A stretch of DNA of 64,000 bases from Hydractinia symbiolongicarpus (lineage: Eukaryota; Cnidaria; Hydrozoa; Anthoathecata; Hydractiniidae). The notes beneath the pieces were generated by a model that ran no database searches, was not told the DNA's origin, and saw nothing but the letters and a program-made list of their open reading frames with translations. The stretch spans positions 4,962,001 through 5,026,000 of the forward strand of contig NC_079885.1 in NCBI RefSeq assembly GCF_029227915.1. The letters are read 5' to 3'. Position numbers and translations under genes: made by a program. Below are positions 1 through 12,800 of the stretch, piece by piece. Positions within the stretch are counted from its first letter, which is position 1, and every line of letters starts with the position of its first letter.

Positions 1-227
1 TGTTTATCTAAATTTTTAATTAAAGCGCTACCACAGAACTTAGTGTAACCTCTGAATTCCAGCAATCATGTCAAGTTAAAAGGGATGTTATTCCTTGGAG
101 TCCAATTAGCTGATTTATCACATTCATAAGGTCACAGTCCAGAATCAGTTCAATTAAGTCCCACAGTCAATCGTTTCACTGTTAAAAGCGATACAACTTA
201 GTAATATTGGAAAAAGGTCACTAAATA

Positions 228-598
228 CATGTTGGTACGAATATGTGAAACAACCGTTGTAACTCAAACGGTTTGACACCGTTAGAAAGTCAATGAAATG
301 TAGTTTTTGAACTGTCTCTATTTCTTCAGCGCGTGCTAACGGCCAGGATTGGTGCCACAGTAAAAGAAGACTTCTTTATCTAAATTTTTAATTAAAACGC
401 TACGGCAGCGCTCAGTGTAACCGCTGAGTTCCAGCAATCATGTCAAATTAAGAAGAATGTTACTCCTTGGAGTCCAATTGGTTCATTTATCACATATATA
501 AGGTCACAGTCCAAAGTCAGTTCAATTAAGTCCCACAGTCAATCGTTTCACTGTTAAAAGCGATGCAACTAAGTAATATCGGAAAAAATCACTAAATA
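228..598 (+). repeat. Reference monomer, 371 bp
   Basis: One full monomer, given as a guide to the array, counted from 'catgttggtacg' to just before the next 'catatgggtacg'. It holds, in order, the conserved core (228-249), overlapping inverted repeats (254-283), a region ending 'ttcagcgcg' (284-333), a 'taacgg' site (337-342), an AT-rich tract (about 361-398), a GC-richer patch (about 400-431), a conserved patch with 'caatcatgtcaaatta' (about 434-480), 'ggtcacagtcca' (about 502-513) and the type-diagnostic patch 'gatgcaactaagtaatatcg' (about 562-581). It is a third, minor variant: B-like 'gatgcaac' with the 'catatggg' core. The choice of start is arbitrary because the array is tandem. Confidence 0.9.
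254..283. repeat. Overlapping inverted repeats in monomer core (example)
   Basis: Three arms can pair in two alternative ways: ccgtt (254-258) with aacgg (267-271) across an 8-base loop, or aacggt (267-272) with accgtt (278-283) across the 5-base loop ttgac. The middle arm is shared, so the two stems are mutually exclusive. The block repeats in nearly every type A monomer. In type B monomers the third arm is replaced by 'tttatatcgct', and often the middle arm too ('aacag'), so the second stem is lost. Whether any hairpin forms, or whether the sites bind protein, cannot be told from the sequence. Confidence 0.75.
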
Positions 599-2559
599 CA
601 TATGGGTACGAATATGTGACGCAACCGTTGTAACTCAAACGGATTGACACTGTTAGAAAGTCAATGAAATGTAGTTTTTGAAACAGTCTCTATTTCTTCA
701 GCGCGAATTAACTGCTAGGATTGGTTCCACAGATTAAAAATGACTTATTTAACTTAATTTGTAAATAAAGCGCTGCCACAGCGCCCAGTGTAATCGCTGA
801 GTTCCAACAATCATGTCAAATTAAGAAGAATGTTATTTCTTGTAGTCAAAATGGCTCATTTATCACATTCAAAAGGTCACACACTTCAATTAAGTCCCAC
901 GGTCAAACGTTTCACTTTTTAAAGCGATGCAACCTAGTAATATCCGAATAATTTCGCTAAATACATGTTGGTACGAATATGCGACGCAACCGTTGTAACT
1001 CAAACAGATTTATATCGCTAAAAAGTCCATGAAATGTAGTTTTTGAACTGTCTCTATTTCTTCAGTGCGAATTAACTGCAAGGATTGGTTCCACAGATAA
1101 AAATGACTTATTTAACTTAATTTGTAAATAAAGCGCTGCCACAGCGCCCACTGTAATCGTTGAGTTCCAAGAATCATGTCAAATTAAGAAGAATGTTATT
1201 TCTTGTAGTCAAACTGGCTCATTTATCACTATCAAAAGGTCACACACTTCAATTAAGTCCCACGGTCAAACGTTTCACTTTTTAAAGCGATGCAACCTAG
1301 TAATATCCGAGTAATTTCGCTAAATACATATTGGTACGAATATGCGACGCAACCGTTGTAACTCAAACAGATTTATATCGCTAAAAAGTCAATGAAATGT
1401 AGTTTTTGAAACTGTTCCTATTTATTCAGTGCGTGCTAACGGCCAGGTTTGGTCCCACATTAAAAAAAGACTTGTTTCTCTAAATTTTTAATTAAAGCGC
1501 TACCACAGAACTTAGTGTAACCTCTGAATTCCAGCAATCATGTCAAGTTAAAAGGGATGTTATTCCTTGGAGTCCAATTAGCTGATTTATCACATTCATA
1601 AGGTCACAGTCCAGAATCAGTTCAATTAAGTCCCACAGTCAATCGTTTCACTGTTAAAAGCGATACAACTTAGTAATATTGGAAAAAGGTCACTAAATAC
1701 ATGTTGGTACGAATATGTGACACAACCGTTGTAACTCAAACGGTTTGACACCGTTAGAAAGTCAATGAAATGTAGTTTTTGAACTGTCTCTATTTCTTCA
1801 GCGCGTGCTAACGGCCAGGATTGGTCCCACAGTAAAAGAAGACTTATTTATCTAAATTTAAAATTAAAACGCTACCGCAGCGCCCAGTGTAACCGCTGAG
1901 TTCCAGCAATCATGTCAAATTAAGAAGAATGTTACTCCTTGGAGTCCAATTGGTTCATTTATCACATTTATAAAGTCACAGTCCAAAGTCAGTTCAATTA
2001 AGTCCCACAGTCAATCGTTTCACTGTTAAAAGCGATGCAACTAAGTAATATCGGAAAAAATCACTAAATACATATGGGTACGAATATGTGACGCAACCGT
2101 TGTAACTCAAACGGATTGACACTGTTAGAAAGTCAATGAAATGTAGTTTTTGAAACTGTCTCTATTTCTTCAGCGCGAACTAACTGCTAGGATTGGTTTC
2201 ACATATAAAAATGACTTATTTGACTTAATTTGTAAATAAAGCGCTGCCTCAACGCCCAGTGTAATCGCTGAGTTCCAACAATCATGTCAAATTAAGAAGA
2301 ATGTTATTTCTTGTAGTTAAACTGGCTCATTTATCACATTCAAAAGGTCACACACTTCAATTAAATCCAAGGTCAAACGTTTAACTGTTTAAAGCGGTGC
2401 AACCTAGTAATATCCGAATAAATTCGCTAAATACATGTTGGTACGAATATGCGACGCAACCGTTGTAACTCAAACAGATTTATATCGCTAAAAAGTCAAT
2501 GAAATGTAGTTTTTGAACTGTCTCTATTTCTTCAGCGCGAATTAACTGCTAGGATTGGT

Positions 2560-5500
2560 TCCACAGATAAAAATGACTTATTTAACTTAATTTGTAAATA
2601 AAGCGCTGCCACAGCGGCCAATGTAATCGCTGAGTTTCAACAATCATGTCAAATTAAGAAGAATGTTATTTCTTGTAGTCAAACTGGCTCATTTATCACA
2701 TTCAAAAGGTCACACACTTTAATTAAGTCCCACGGTCAAACGTTTCACTTTTTAAAGCGATGCAACCTAGTATTATCCGAATAATTTCGCTAAATACATA
2801 TTGGTACGAATATGCGACGCAACAGTTGTAACTCAAACAGATTTATATCGCTAAAAAGTCAATGAAATGTAGTTTTTGAACTGTCTCTATTTCTTTAGCG
2901 TGTGCTAACGGCCAGGATTGGTCCCACAGTAAAAAAAGACTTATTTACCTAAATTTTTAATTAAAGCGCTACCACAGCGCCCTGTGTAATCGCTGAGTTC
3001 CAGCAATCATGTCAAATTAAGAAGAATGTTACTCCTTGGAGTCCAATTGGCTCATTTATCACATTTATGAGGTCACAGTCCAAAGTCAGTTCAATTAAGT
3101 CCCACAGTCAAACGTTTCACTATTAAAAGCGATGCAACCTAGTAATATCCGAATATTATCGTTTAATACATGTTGGTACGAATATACGACGCAACCGTTG
3201 TAACTCAAACAGATTTATATCGCTAAAAAGTCAATGAAATGTTGTTTTTAAAACTGTTCCTATTTATTCAGCGCGTGCTAACGTCCAGGTTTGGTCCCAC
3301 ATTAAAAAAAGACTTATTTATCTAAATTTTTAATTAAAGCGCTACCACAGAACTTAGTGTAATCTCTGAATTCCAGCAATCATGTCAAGTTAAAAAGGAT
3401 GTTATTCCCTGGAGTCCAAATGGCTCATTTATCACATTAATAAGGTCACAGTCCAGAATCAGTTCAATTAAGTCCCACAGTCAATCGTTTCACTGTTAAA
3501 TGTGATACAACTTAGTAATATCGGAAGAGGTCACTAAATACATGTTGGTACGAATATGTGACACAACCGTTGTAACTCAAACGGTTTGACACCGTTAGAA
3601 AGTTAATGAAATGTAGTTTTTGAACTGTCTCTATTTCTTCAGCGCGTGCTAACGGCCAGGATTGGTCCCACAGTAAAAAAAGACTTATTTACCTAAATTT
3701 TTAATTGAAGCGCTAACACAGCGCCCTGTGTAATCGCTGAGTTCCAGCAATCATGTCAAATTAAGAAGAATGTTACTCCTTGGAGTCCAATTGGCCCATT
3801 TATCACATTTATAAGGTCACAGTCCAAAGTCAGTTCAATTAAGTCCCACAGTCAAACGTTTGACTATTTATAGCGATGCAACCTAGTAATATCCGAATAA
3901 TATCGTTAAATACATGTTGATACGAATATGCAAAGCAACCGTTGTAACTCAAAGAGATTTATATCGCTAAAAAGTCAATGAAATGTAGTTTTTGAAACTG
4001 TTCCTATTTATTCAGCGCGTGCTAACGGCCAGGTTTGGTCCCACATTAAAAAAAGACTTATTTATCTAAATTTTTAATTAAAGCGCTACCACAGAACTTG
4101 TGTAATCTCTGAATTCCAGCAATCATGTCAAGTTAAAAAGGATGTTATTCCTTGGAGTCCAATTAGCTGATTTATCACATTTATAAGGTCACAGTCCAGA
4201 ATCAGTTCAATTAAGTGCCACAGTCAATCGTTTCACTGTTAAAAGCGATACAACTTAGTAATATCGCAAAAAGGTCAGTAAATACATGTTGGTACGAATA
4301 TGTGACACAACCGTTGTAACTCAAACGGTTTGACACCGTTAGAAAGTCAATGAAATGTAGTTTTTGAACTGTCTCTATTTATTCAGTGCGTGCTAACGGC
4401 CAGGTTTAGTCCCACATTAAAAAAAGACTTGTTTATCTAAATTTTTAATTAAAGCGCTACCACAGAACCTAGTGTAATCTCTGAATTCCAGCAATCATGT
4501 CAAGTTAAAAAGGATGTTAGTCCTTGGAGTCCAATTCGCTCATTTGTCACATTCATAAGGTCACAGTCCAAAGTTACTTCAATTAAATCCCAGAGTCAAT
4601 CGTTTCACCGTTTAAAGCGATGCAACATAGTAATGTCCGAAAAATATCGCTAAATACATGTTGGTACGAATATGCGACGCAACTGTTGTAACTCAAGCGG
4701 ATTTATATCGCTAAAACGTCAATGAAATGTAGTTTTTAAAACTGTTCCTACTTATTCAGCGTGTGCTAACGGCGAGGATTGGTCCCACATTAAAAGAAGA
4801 CTTATTTATCTAAATTTTTAATTAAAGTGCTACCACAGAACCTAGTGTAGTCTCTGAATTCCAGCAGTCATGTCAAGTTAAAAAGGATGTTATTCCCTGG
4901 AGTCCAAATGGCTCATTTATCACATTTATAAGGTCACAGTCCAGAATCAGTTCAATTAAGTCCCACAGTCAATCGTTTCACTGTTAAATGTGATACAACT
5001 TAGTAATATCGGAAGAGGTCACTAAATACATGTTGGTACGAATATGTGACACAACTGTTGTAACTCAAACGGTTTGACACCGTTAGAAAGTTAATGAAAT
5101 GTAGTTTTTGAACTGTCTCTATTTCTTCAGCGCGTGCTAACGGCCAGGATTGGTCCCACAGTAAAAAAAGACTTATTTACCTAAATTTTTAATTAAAGCG
5201 CTAACACAGCGCCCTGTGTAATCGCTGAGTTCCAGCAATCATGTCAAATTAAGGAGAATGTTACTCCTTGGAGTCCAATTGGCCCATTTATCACATTTAT
5301 AAGGTCACAGTCCAAAGTCAGTTCAATTAAGTCCCACAGTCAAACGTTTGACTATTTAAAGCGATGCAACCTAGTAATATCCGAATAATATCGTTAAATA
5401 CATGTTGATACGAATATGCAACGCAACCGTTGTAACTCAAAGAGATTTATATCGCTAAAAAGTCAATGAAATGTAGTTTTTGAAACTGTTCCTATTTATT

Positions 5501-8500
5501 CAGCGCGTGCTAACGGCCAGGTTTGGTCCCACATTAAAAAAAGACTTATTTATCTAAATTTTTAATTAAAGCGCTACCACAGAACTTGTGTAATCTCTGA
5601 ATTCCAGCAATCATGTCAAGTTAAAAAGATGTTATTCCTTGGAGTCCAATTAGCTGATTTATCACATTTATAAGGTCACAGTCCAGAATCAGTTCAATTA
5701 AGTCCCACAGTCAATCGTTTCACTGTTAAAAGCGATACAACTTAGTAATATTGGAAAAAGGTCACTAAATACATGTTGGTACGAATATATGACACAACCG
5801 TTGTAACTCAAACGGTTTGACACCGTTAGAAAGTCAATGAAATGTAGTTTTTGAACTGTCTCTATTTCTTCAGCGCGTGCTAACGGCCAGGATTGGTGCC
5901 ACAGTAAAAGAAGACTTATTCATCTAAGTTTTTAATTAAAACGCTACGGCAGCGCCCAGTGTAACCGCTGAGTTCCAGCAATCATGTCAAATTAAGAAGA
6001 ATGTTACTCCTTGGAGTCCAATTGGTTCATTTATCACATTTATAAGGTCACAGTCCAAAGTCAGTTCAATAAAGTCCCACAGTCAATCGTTTCACTGTTA
6101 AAAGCGATGCAACTAAGTAATATCGGAAAAAATCACTAAATACATATGGGTACGAATATGTGACGCAACCGTTGTAACTCAAACGGATTGACACTGTTAG
6201 AAAGTCAATGAAATGTAGTTTTTGAAACTGTCTCTATTTCTTCAGTGCGAATTAACTGCTAGGATTGGTTCCACAGATAAAAATGACTTATTTAACTTAA
6301 TTTGTAAATAAAGCGCTGCCACAGCGCCCAGTGTAATCGCTGAGTTCCAACAATCATGTCAAATTAAGAAGAATGTTATTTCTTGCAGTCAAATTGGCTC
6401 ATTTATCACATTCAAAAGGTCACACACTTCAATTAAGTCCCACGGTCAAACGTTTCACTTTTTAAAGCTATGCAACCTAGTAATATCCGAATAATTACGC
6501 TAAATACATGTTGGTACGAATATGCGACGCAACCGTTGTAACTCAAACAGATTTATATCGCTAAAAAGTCAATGAAATGTAGTTTTTGAACTGTCTCTAT
6601 TTCTTCAGTGCGAATTAACTGCTAGGATTGGTTCCACAGATAAAAATGACTTATTTAACTTAATTTGTAAATAAAGCGCTGCCACAGCGCCCAGTGTAAT
6701 CGCTGAGTTTCAACAATCATGTCAAATTAAGAAGAATGTTATTTCTTGTAGTCAAACTGGCTCATTTATCACATTCAAAAGGTCACACACTTTAATTAAG
6801 TCCCACGGTCAAACGTTTCACTTTTTAAAGCGATGCAACCTAGTATTATCCGAATAATTTCGCTAAATACATATTGGTACGAATATGCGACGCAACAGTT
6901 GTAACTCAAACAGATTTATATCGCTAAAAAGTCAATGAAATGTAGTTTTTGAACTGTCTCTATTTCCTTAGCGTGTGCTAACGGCCAGGATTGGTCCCAC
7001 AGTAAAAAAAGACTTATTTACCTCAATTTTTAATTAAAGCGCTACCACAGCGCCCTGTGTAATCGCTGAGTTCCAGCAATCATGTCAAATTAAGAAGAAT
7101 GTTACTCCTTGGAGTCCAATTGGCTCATTTATCACATTTATGAGGTCACAGTCCAAAGTCAGTTCAATTAAGTCCCACAGTCAAACGTTTCACTATTAAA
7201 AGCGATGCAACCTAGTAATATCCGAATATTATCGTTTAATACATGTTGGTACGAATATACGACGCAACCGTTGTAACTCAAACAGATTTATATCGCTAAA
7301 AAGTCAATGAAATGTTGTTTTTAAAACTGTTCCTATTTATTCAGCGCGTGCTAACGTCCAGGTTTGGTCCCACATTAAAAAAAGACTTATTTATCTAAAT
7401 TTTTAATTAAAGCGCTACCACAGAACTTAGTGTAATCTCTGAATTCCAGCAATCATGTCAAGTTAAAAAGGATGTTATTCCCTGGAGTCCAAATGGCTCA
7501 TTTATCACATTAATAAGGTCACAGTCCAGAATCAGTTCAATTAAGTCCCACAGTCAATCGTTTCACTGTTAAATGTGATACAACTTAGTAATATCGGAAG
7601 AGGTCACTAAATACATGTTGGTACGGATATGTGACACAACTGTTGTAACTCAAACGGTTTGACACCGTTAGAAAGTTAATGAAATGTAGTTTTTGAACTG
7701 TCTCTATTTCTTCAGCGCGTGCTAACGGCCAGGATTGGTCCCACAGTAAAAAAAGACTTATTTACCTAAATTTTTAATTGAAGCGCTAACACAGCGCCCT
7801 GTGTAATCGCTGAGTTCCAGCAATCATGTCAAATTAAGAAGAATGTTACTCCTTGGAGTCCAATTGGCCCATTTATCACATTTATAAGGTCACAGTCCAA
7901 AGTCAGTTCAATTAAGTCCCACAGTCAAACGTTTGACTATTTAAAGCGATGCAACCTAGTAATATCCGAATAATATCGTTAAATACATGTTGATACGAAT
8001 ATGCAAAGCAACCGTTGTAACTCAAAGAGATTTATATCGCTAAAAAGTCAATGAAATGTAGTTTTTGAAACTGTTCCTATTTATTCAGCGCGTGCTAACG
8101 GCCAGGTTTGGTCCCACATTAAAAAAAGACTTATTTATCTAAATTTTTAATTAAAGCGCTACCACAGAACTTGTGTAATCTCTGAATTCCAGCAATCATG
8201 TCAAGTTAAAAAGGATGTTATTCCTTGGAGTCCAATTAGCTGATTTATCACATTTATAAGGTCACAGTCCAGAATCAGTTCAATTAAGTGCCACAGTCAA
8301 TCGTTTCACTGTTAAAAGCGATACAACTTAGTAATATCGCAAAAAGGTCAGTAAATACATGTTGGTACGAATATGTGACACAACCGTTGTAACTCAAACG
8401 GTTTGACACCGTTAGAAAGTCAATGAAATGTAGTTTTTGAACTGTCTCTATTTATTCAGTGCGTGCTAACGGCCAGGTTTGGTCCCACATTAAAAAAAGA

Positions 8501-9823
8501 CTTGTTTATCTAAATTTTTAATTAAAGCGCTACCACAGAACCTAGTGTAATCTCTGAATTCCAGCAATCATGTCAAGTTAAAAAGGATGTTATTCCTTGG
8601 AGTCCAATTCGCTCATTTGTCACATTCATAAGGTCACAGTCCAAAGTTACTTCAATTAAATCCCAGAGTCAATCGTTTCACCGTTTAAAGCGATGCAACA
8701 TAGTAATGTCCGAAAAATATCGCTAAATACATGTTGGTACGAATATGCGACGCAACTGTTGTAACTCAAGCGGATTTATATCGCTAAAACGTCAATGAAA
8801 TGTAGTTTTTAAAACTGTTCCTACTTATTCAGCGTGTGCTAACGGCGAGGATTGGTCCCACATTAAAAGAAGACTTATTTATCTAAATTTTTAATTAAAG
8901 TGCTACCACAGAACCTAGTGTAGTCTCTGAATTCCAGCAATCATGTCAAGTTAAAAAGGATGTTATTCCCTGGAGTCCAAATCGCTCATTTATCACATTT
9001 ATAAGGTCACAGTCCAGAATCAGTTCAATTAAGTCCCACAGTCAATCGTTTCACTGTTAAATGTGATACAACTTAGTAATATCGGAAGAGGTCACTAAAT
9101 ACATGTTGGTACGAATATGTGACACAACTGTTGTAACTCAAACGGTTTGACACCGTTAGAAAGTTAATGAAATGTAGTTTTTGAACTGTCTCTATTTCTT
9201 CAGCGCGTGCTAACGGCCAGGATTGGTCCCACAGTAAAAAAAGACTTATTTACCTAAATTTTTAATTAAAGCGCTAACACAGCGCCCTGTGTAATCGCTG
9301 AGTTCCAGCAATCATGTCAAATTAAGAAGAATGTTACTCCTTGGAGTCCAATTGGCCCATTTATCACATTTATAAGGTCACAGTCCAAAGTCAGTTCAAT
9401 TAAGTCCCACAGTCAAACGTTTGACTATTTAAAGCGATGCAACCTAGTAATATCCGAATAATATCGTTAAATACATGTTGATACGAATATGCAACGCAAC
9501 TGTTGTAACTCAAAGAGATTTATATCGCTAAAAAGTCAATGAAATGTAGTTTTTGAAACTGTTCCTATTTATTCAGCGCGTGCTAACGGCCAGGTTTGGT
9601 CCCACATTAAAAAAAGACTTATTTATCTAAATTTTTAATTAAAGCGCTACCACAGAACTTGTGTAATCTCTGAATTCCAGCAATCATGTCAAGTTAAAAA
9701 GGATGTTATTCCTTGGAGTCCAATTAGCTGATTTATCACATTTATAAGGTCACAGTCCAGAATCAGTTCAATTAAGTCCCACAGTCAATCGTTTCACTGT
9801 TAAAAGCGATACAACTTAGTAAT
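2560..9823 (+). repeat. Segment of ~3.2 kb repeated at 4,073-bp offset (11 monomers)
   Basis: About 2,560-5,750 matches about 6,633-9,823 at a constant offset of 4,073 bp. Private variants are shared: 'cacacactttaattaag' (2,711 and 6,784), 'atgcaaagcaacc' (about 3,929 and 8,002) and 'gtgtagtctctgaatt' in the later monomers. Between the two copies (about 5,751-6,632) the array instead matches the start of the window. Within the copies, type A and B monomers mostly alternate, so a roughly 745-bp dimer lies beneath the larger period. Few differences were noted, for example 'aaatggctc' at about 4,907 against 'aaatcgctc' at about 8,980. Confidence 0.85.
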
Positions 9824-12800
9824 ATCGGAAAAAGGTCATTAAATACATCTTGGTACGAATATGTGACACAACCGTTGTAACTCAAACGGTTTGACACCGT
9901 TAGAAAGTCAATGAAATGTAGTTTTTGAACTGTCTCTATTTCTTCAGCGCGTGCTAACGGCCAGGATTGGTATCACAGTAAAAGAAGACTTATTTATCTA
10001 AATTTTTAATTAAAGCGCTACCACAGAACCTAGTGTAATCTCTGAATTCCAGCTATCATGTCAAGTTAAAAAGGATGTTATTCCTTGGAGTCCAATTCGC
10101 TCATTTGTCACATTCATTAGGTCACAGTCCAAAGTTACTTCAATTAAATCCCAGAGTCAATCGTTTCACCGTTTAAAGCGATGCAACATAGTAATGTCCG
10201 AAAAATATCGCTAAATACATGTTGGTACGAATATGCGACGCAACTGTTGTAACTCAAGCGTATTTATATCGCTAAAACGTGAATGAAATGTAGTTTTTAA
10301 AACTGTTCCTACTTATTCAGCGTGTGCTAACGGCGAGGATTGGTCCCACATTAAAAGAAGACTTATTTATCTAAATTTTTAATTAACGTGCTACCACAGA
10401 ACCTAGTGTAATCTCTGAATTCTAGCAATCATGTCAAGTTAAAAAGGATGTTATTCCTTGGAGTCCAATTCGCTCATTTGTCACATTCATAAGGTCACAG
10501 TCCAAAGTTACTTCAATTAAATCCCAGAGTCAATCGTTTCACCGTTTAAAGCGATGCAACATAGTAATGTCCGAAAAATATCGCTAAATACATGTTGGTA
10601 CGAATATGTGACACAACCGTTGTAACTCAAACGGTTTGACACCGTTAGAAAGTCAATGCAATGTTGTTTTTGAAACTGTTCCTATTTATTCAGCGCGTGC
10701 TAACGGCCAGGTTTGGTCCCACATTAAAAAAAGACTTATTTATCTAAATTTTTAATTAAAGCGCTACCACAGAACTTGTGTATTCTCTGAATTCCAGCAA
10801 TCATGTCAAGTTAAAAAGGATGTTATTCCTTGGAGTCCAATTAGCTGATTTATCACATTTATAAGGTCACAGTCCAGAATCAGTTCAATTAAGTCCCACA
10901 GTCAATCGTTTCACTGTTAAAAGCGATACAACTTAGTAATATCGCAAAAAGGTTAGGAAATACATGTTGGTACGAATATGTGACACAACCGTTGTAACTC
11001 AAACAGTTTGACACCGTTAGAAAGTTAATGAAATGTAGTTTTTGAACTGTCTCTATTTCTTCAGCGCGTGCTAACGGCCAGGATTGGTCCCACAGTAAAA
11101 AAAGACTTATTTACCTAAATTTTTAATTGAAGCGCTAACACAGCGCCCTGTGTAATCGCTGAGTTCCAGCAATCATGTCAAATTAAGAAGAATGTTACTC
11201 CTTGGAGTCCAATTGGCCCATTTATCACATTTATAAGGTCACAGTCCAAAGTCAGTTCAATTAAGTCCCACAGTCAAACGTTTCACTATTTAAAGCGATG
11301 CAACCTAGTAATATCCGAATAATATCGTTAAATACATGTTGATACGAATATGCAACGCAACCGTTGTAACTCAAAGAGATTTATATCGCTAAAAAGTCAA
11401 TGAAATGTAGTTTTTGAAACTATTCCTATTTATTCAGCGCGTGCTAACGGCCAGGTTTGGTCCCACTTTAAAAAAAGACTTATTTATCTAAATTTTTAAT
11501 TAAAGCGCTACCACAGAACTTGTGTAATCTCTGAATTCCAGCAATCATGTCAAGTTAAAAAGGATGTTATTCCTTGGAGTCCAATTAGCTGATTTATCAC
11601 ATTTATAAGGTCACAGTCCAGAATCAATTCAATTAAGTCCCACAGTCAATCGTTTCTCTGTTAAAAGCGATACTACATAGTAATATCGCAAAAAGGTCAG
11701 TAAATACATGTTGGTACGAATATGTGACACAACCGTTGTAACTCAAACGGTTTGACACCGTTAGAAAGTCAATGAAATGTAGTTTTTGAACTGTCTCTAT
11801 TTATTCAGTGCGTGCTAACGGCCAGGTTTGGTCCCACATTAAAAAAAGACTTGTTTATCTAAATTTTTAATTAAAGAGCTACCACAGAACCTAGTGTAAT
11901 CTCTGAATTCCAGCAATCATGTCAAGTTAAAAAGGATGTTATTCCTTGGAGTCCAATTCGCTCATTTGTCACATTCATAAGGTCACAGTCCAGAATCAGT
12001 TCAATTAAGTCCCACAGTCAATCGTTTCACTGTTAAAAGCGATACAACTTAGTAATATCGGAAAAAGGTCATTAAATACATCTTGGTACGAATATGTGAC
12101 ACAACCGTTGTAACTCAAACGGTTTGACACCGTTAAAAAGTCAATGAAATGTAGTTTTTGAACTGTCTCTATTTCTTCAGCGCGTGCTAACGGCCAGGAT
12201 TGGTCCCACAGTAAAAAAAGACTTATTTACCTAAATTTTTAATTAAAGCGCTAACACAGCGCCCTGTGTAATCGCTGAGTTCCAGCAATCATGTCAAATT
12301 AATAAGAATGTTACTCCTTGGAGTCCAATTGGCCCATTTATCACATTTATAAGGTCACAGTCCAAAGTCAGTTCAATTAAGTCCCACAGTCAAACGTTTG
12401 ACTATTTAAAGCGATGCAACCTAGTAATATCCGAATAATATCGTTAAATACATGTTGATACGAATATGCAACGCAACTGTTGTAACTCAAAGAGATTTAT
12501 ATCGCTAAAAAGTCAATGAAATGTAGTTTTTGAAACTGTTCCTATTTATTCAGCGCGTGCTAACGGCCAGGTTTGGTCCCACATTAAAAAAAGACTTATT
12601 TATCTAAATTTTTAATTAAAGCGCTACCACAGAACTTGTGTAATCTCTGAATTCCAGCAATCATGTCAAGTTAAAAAGGATGTTATTCCTTGGAGTCCAA
12701 TTAGCTGATTTATCACATTTATAAGGTCACAGTCCAGAATCAGTTCAATTAAGTCCCACAGTCAATCGTTTCACTGTTAAAAGCGATACAACTTAGTAAT

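Larger units (their letters stand above)
1..2944 (+). repeat. 4-monomer higher-order repeat, two copies (period 1,472 bp)
   Basis: Copy 1 (about 1-1,472) and copy 2 (about 1,473-2,944) share the same order of four monomer variants: type A, the 'catatggg' variant, then two short type B monomers. Matching landmarks lie 1,472 bp apart, for example the cores at 228 and 1,700. The opening 'cttagtgtaacctctgaatt' near position 40 recurs at about 1,511. A partial third copy lies at about 5,545-6,632, 5,544 bp from copy 1; both carry 'ggattggtgcc' and 'acggcagcg'. Differences between copies are scattered substitutions. Confidence 0.85.

Noticed and set aside
254-283. True CENP-B box
   Set aside because: The core lacks the required TTCG....A..CGGG pattern, so only a general comparison with box-type motifs is justified.
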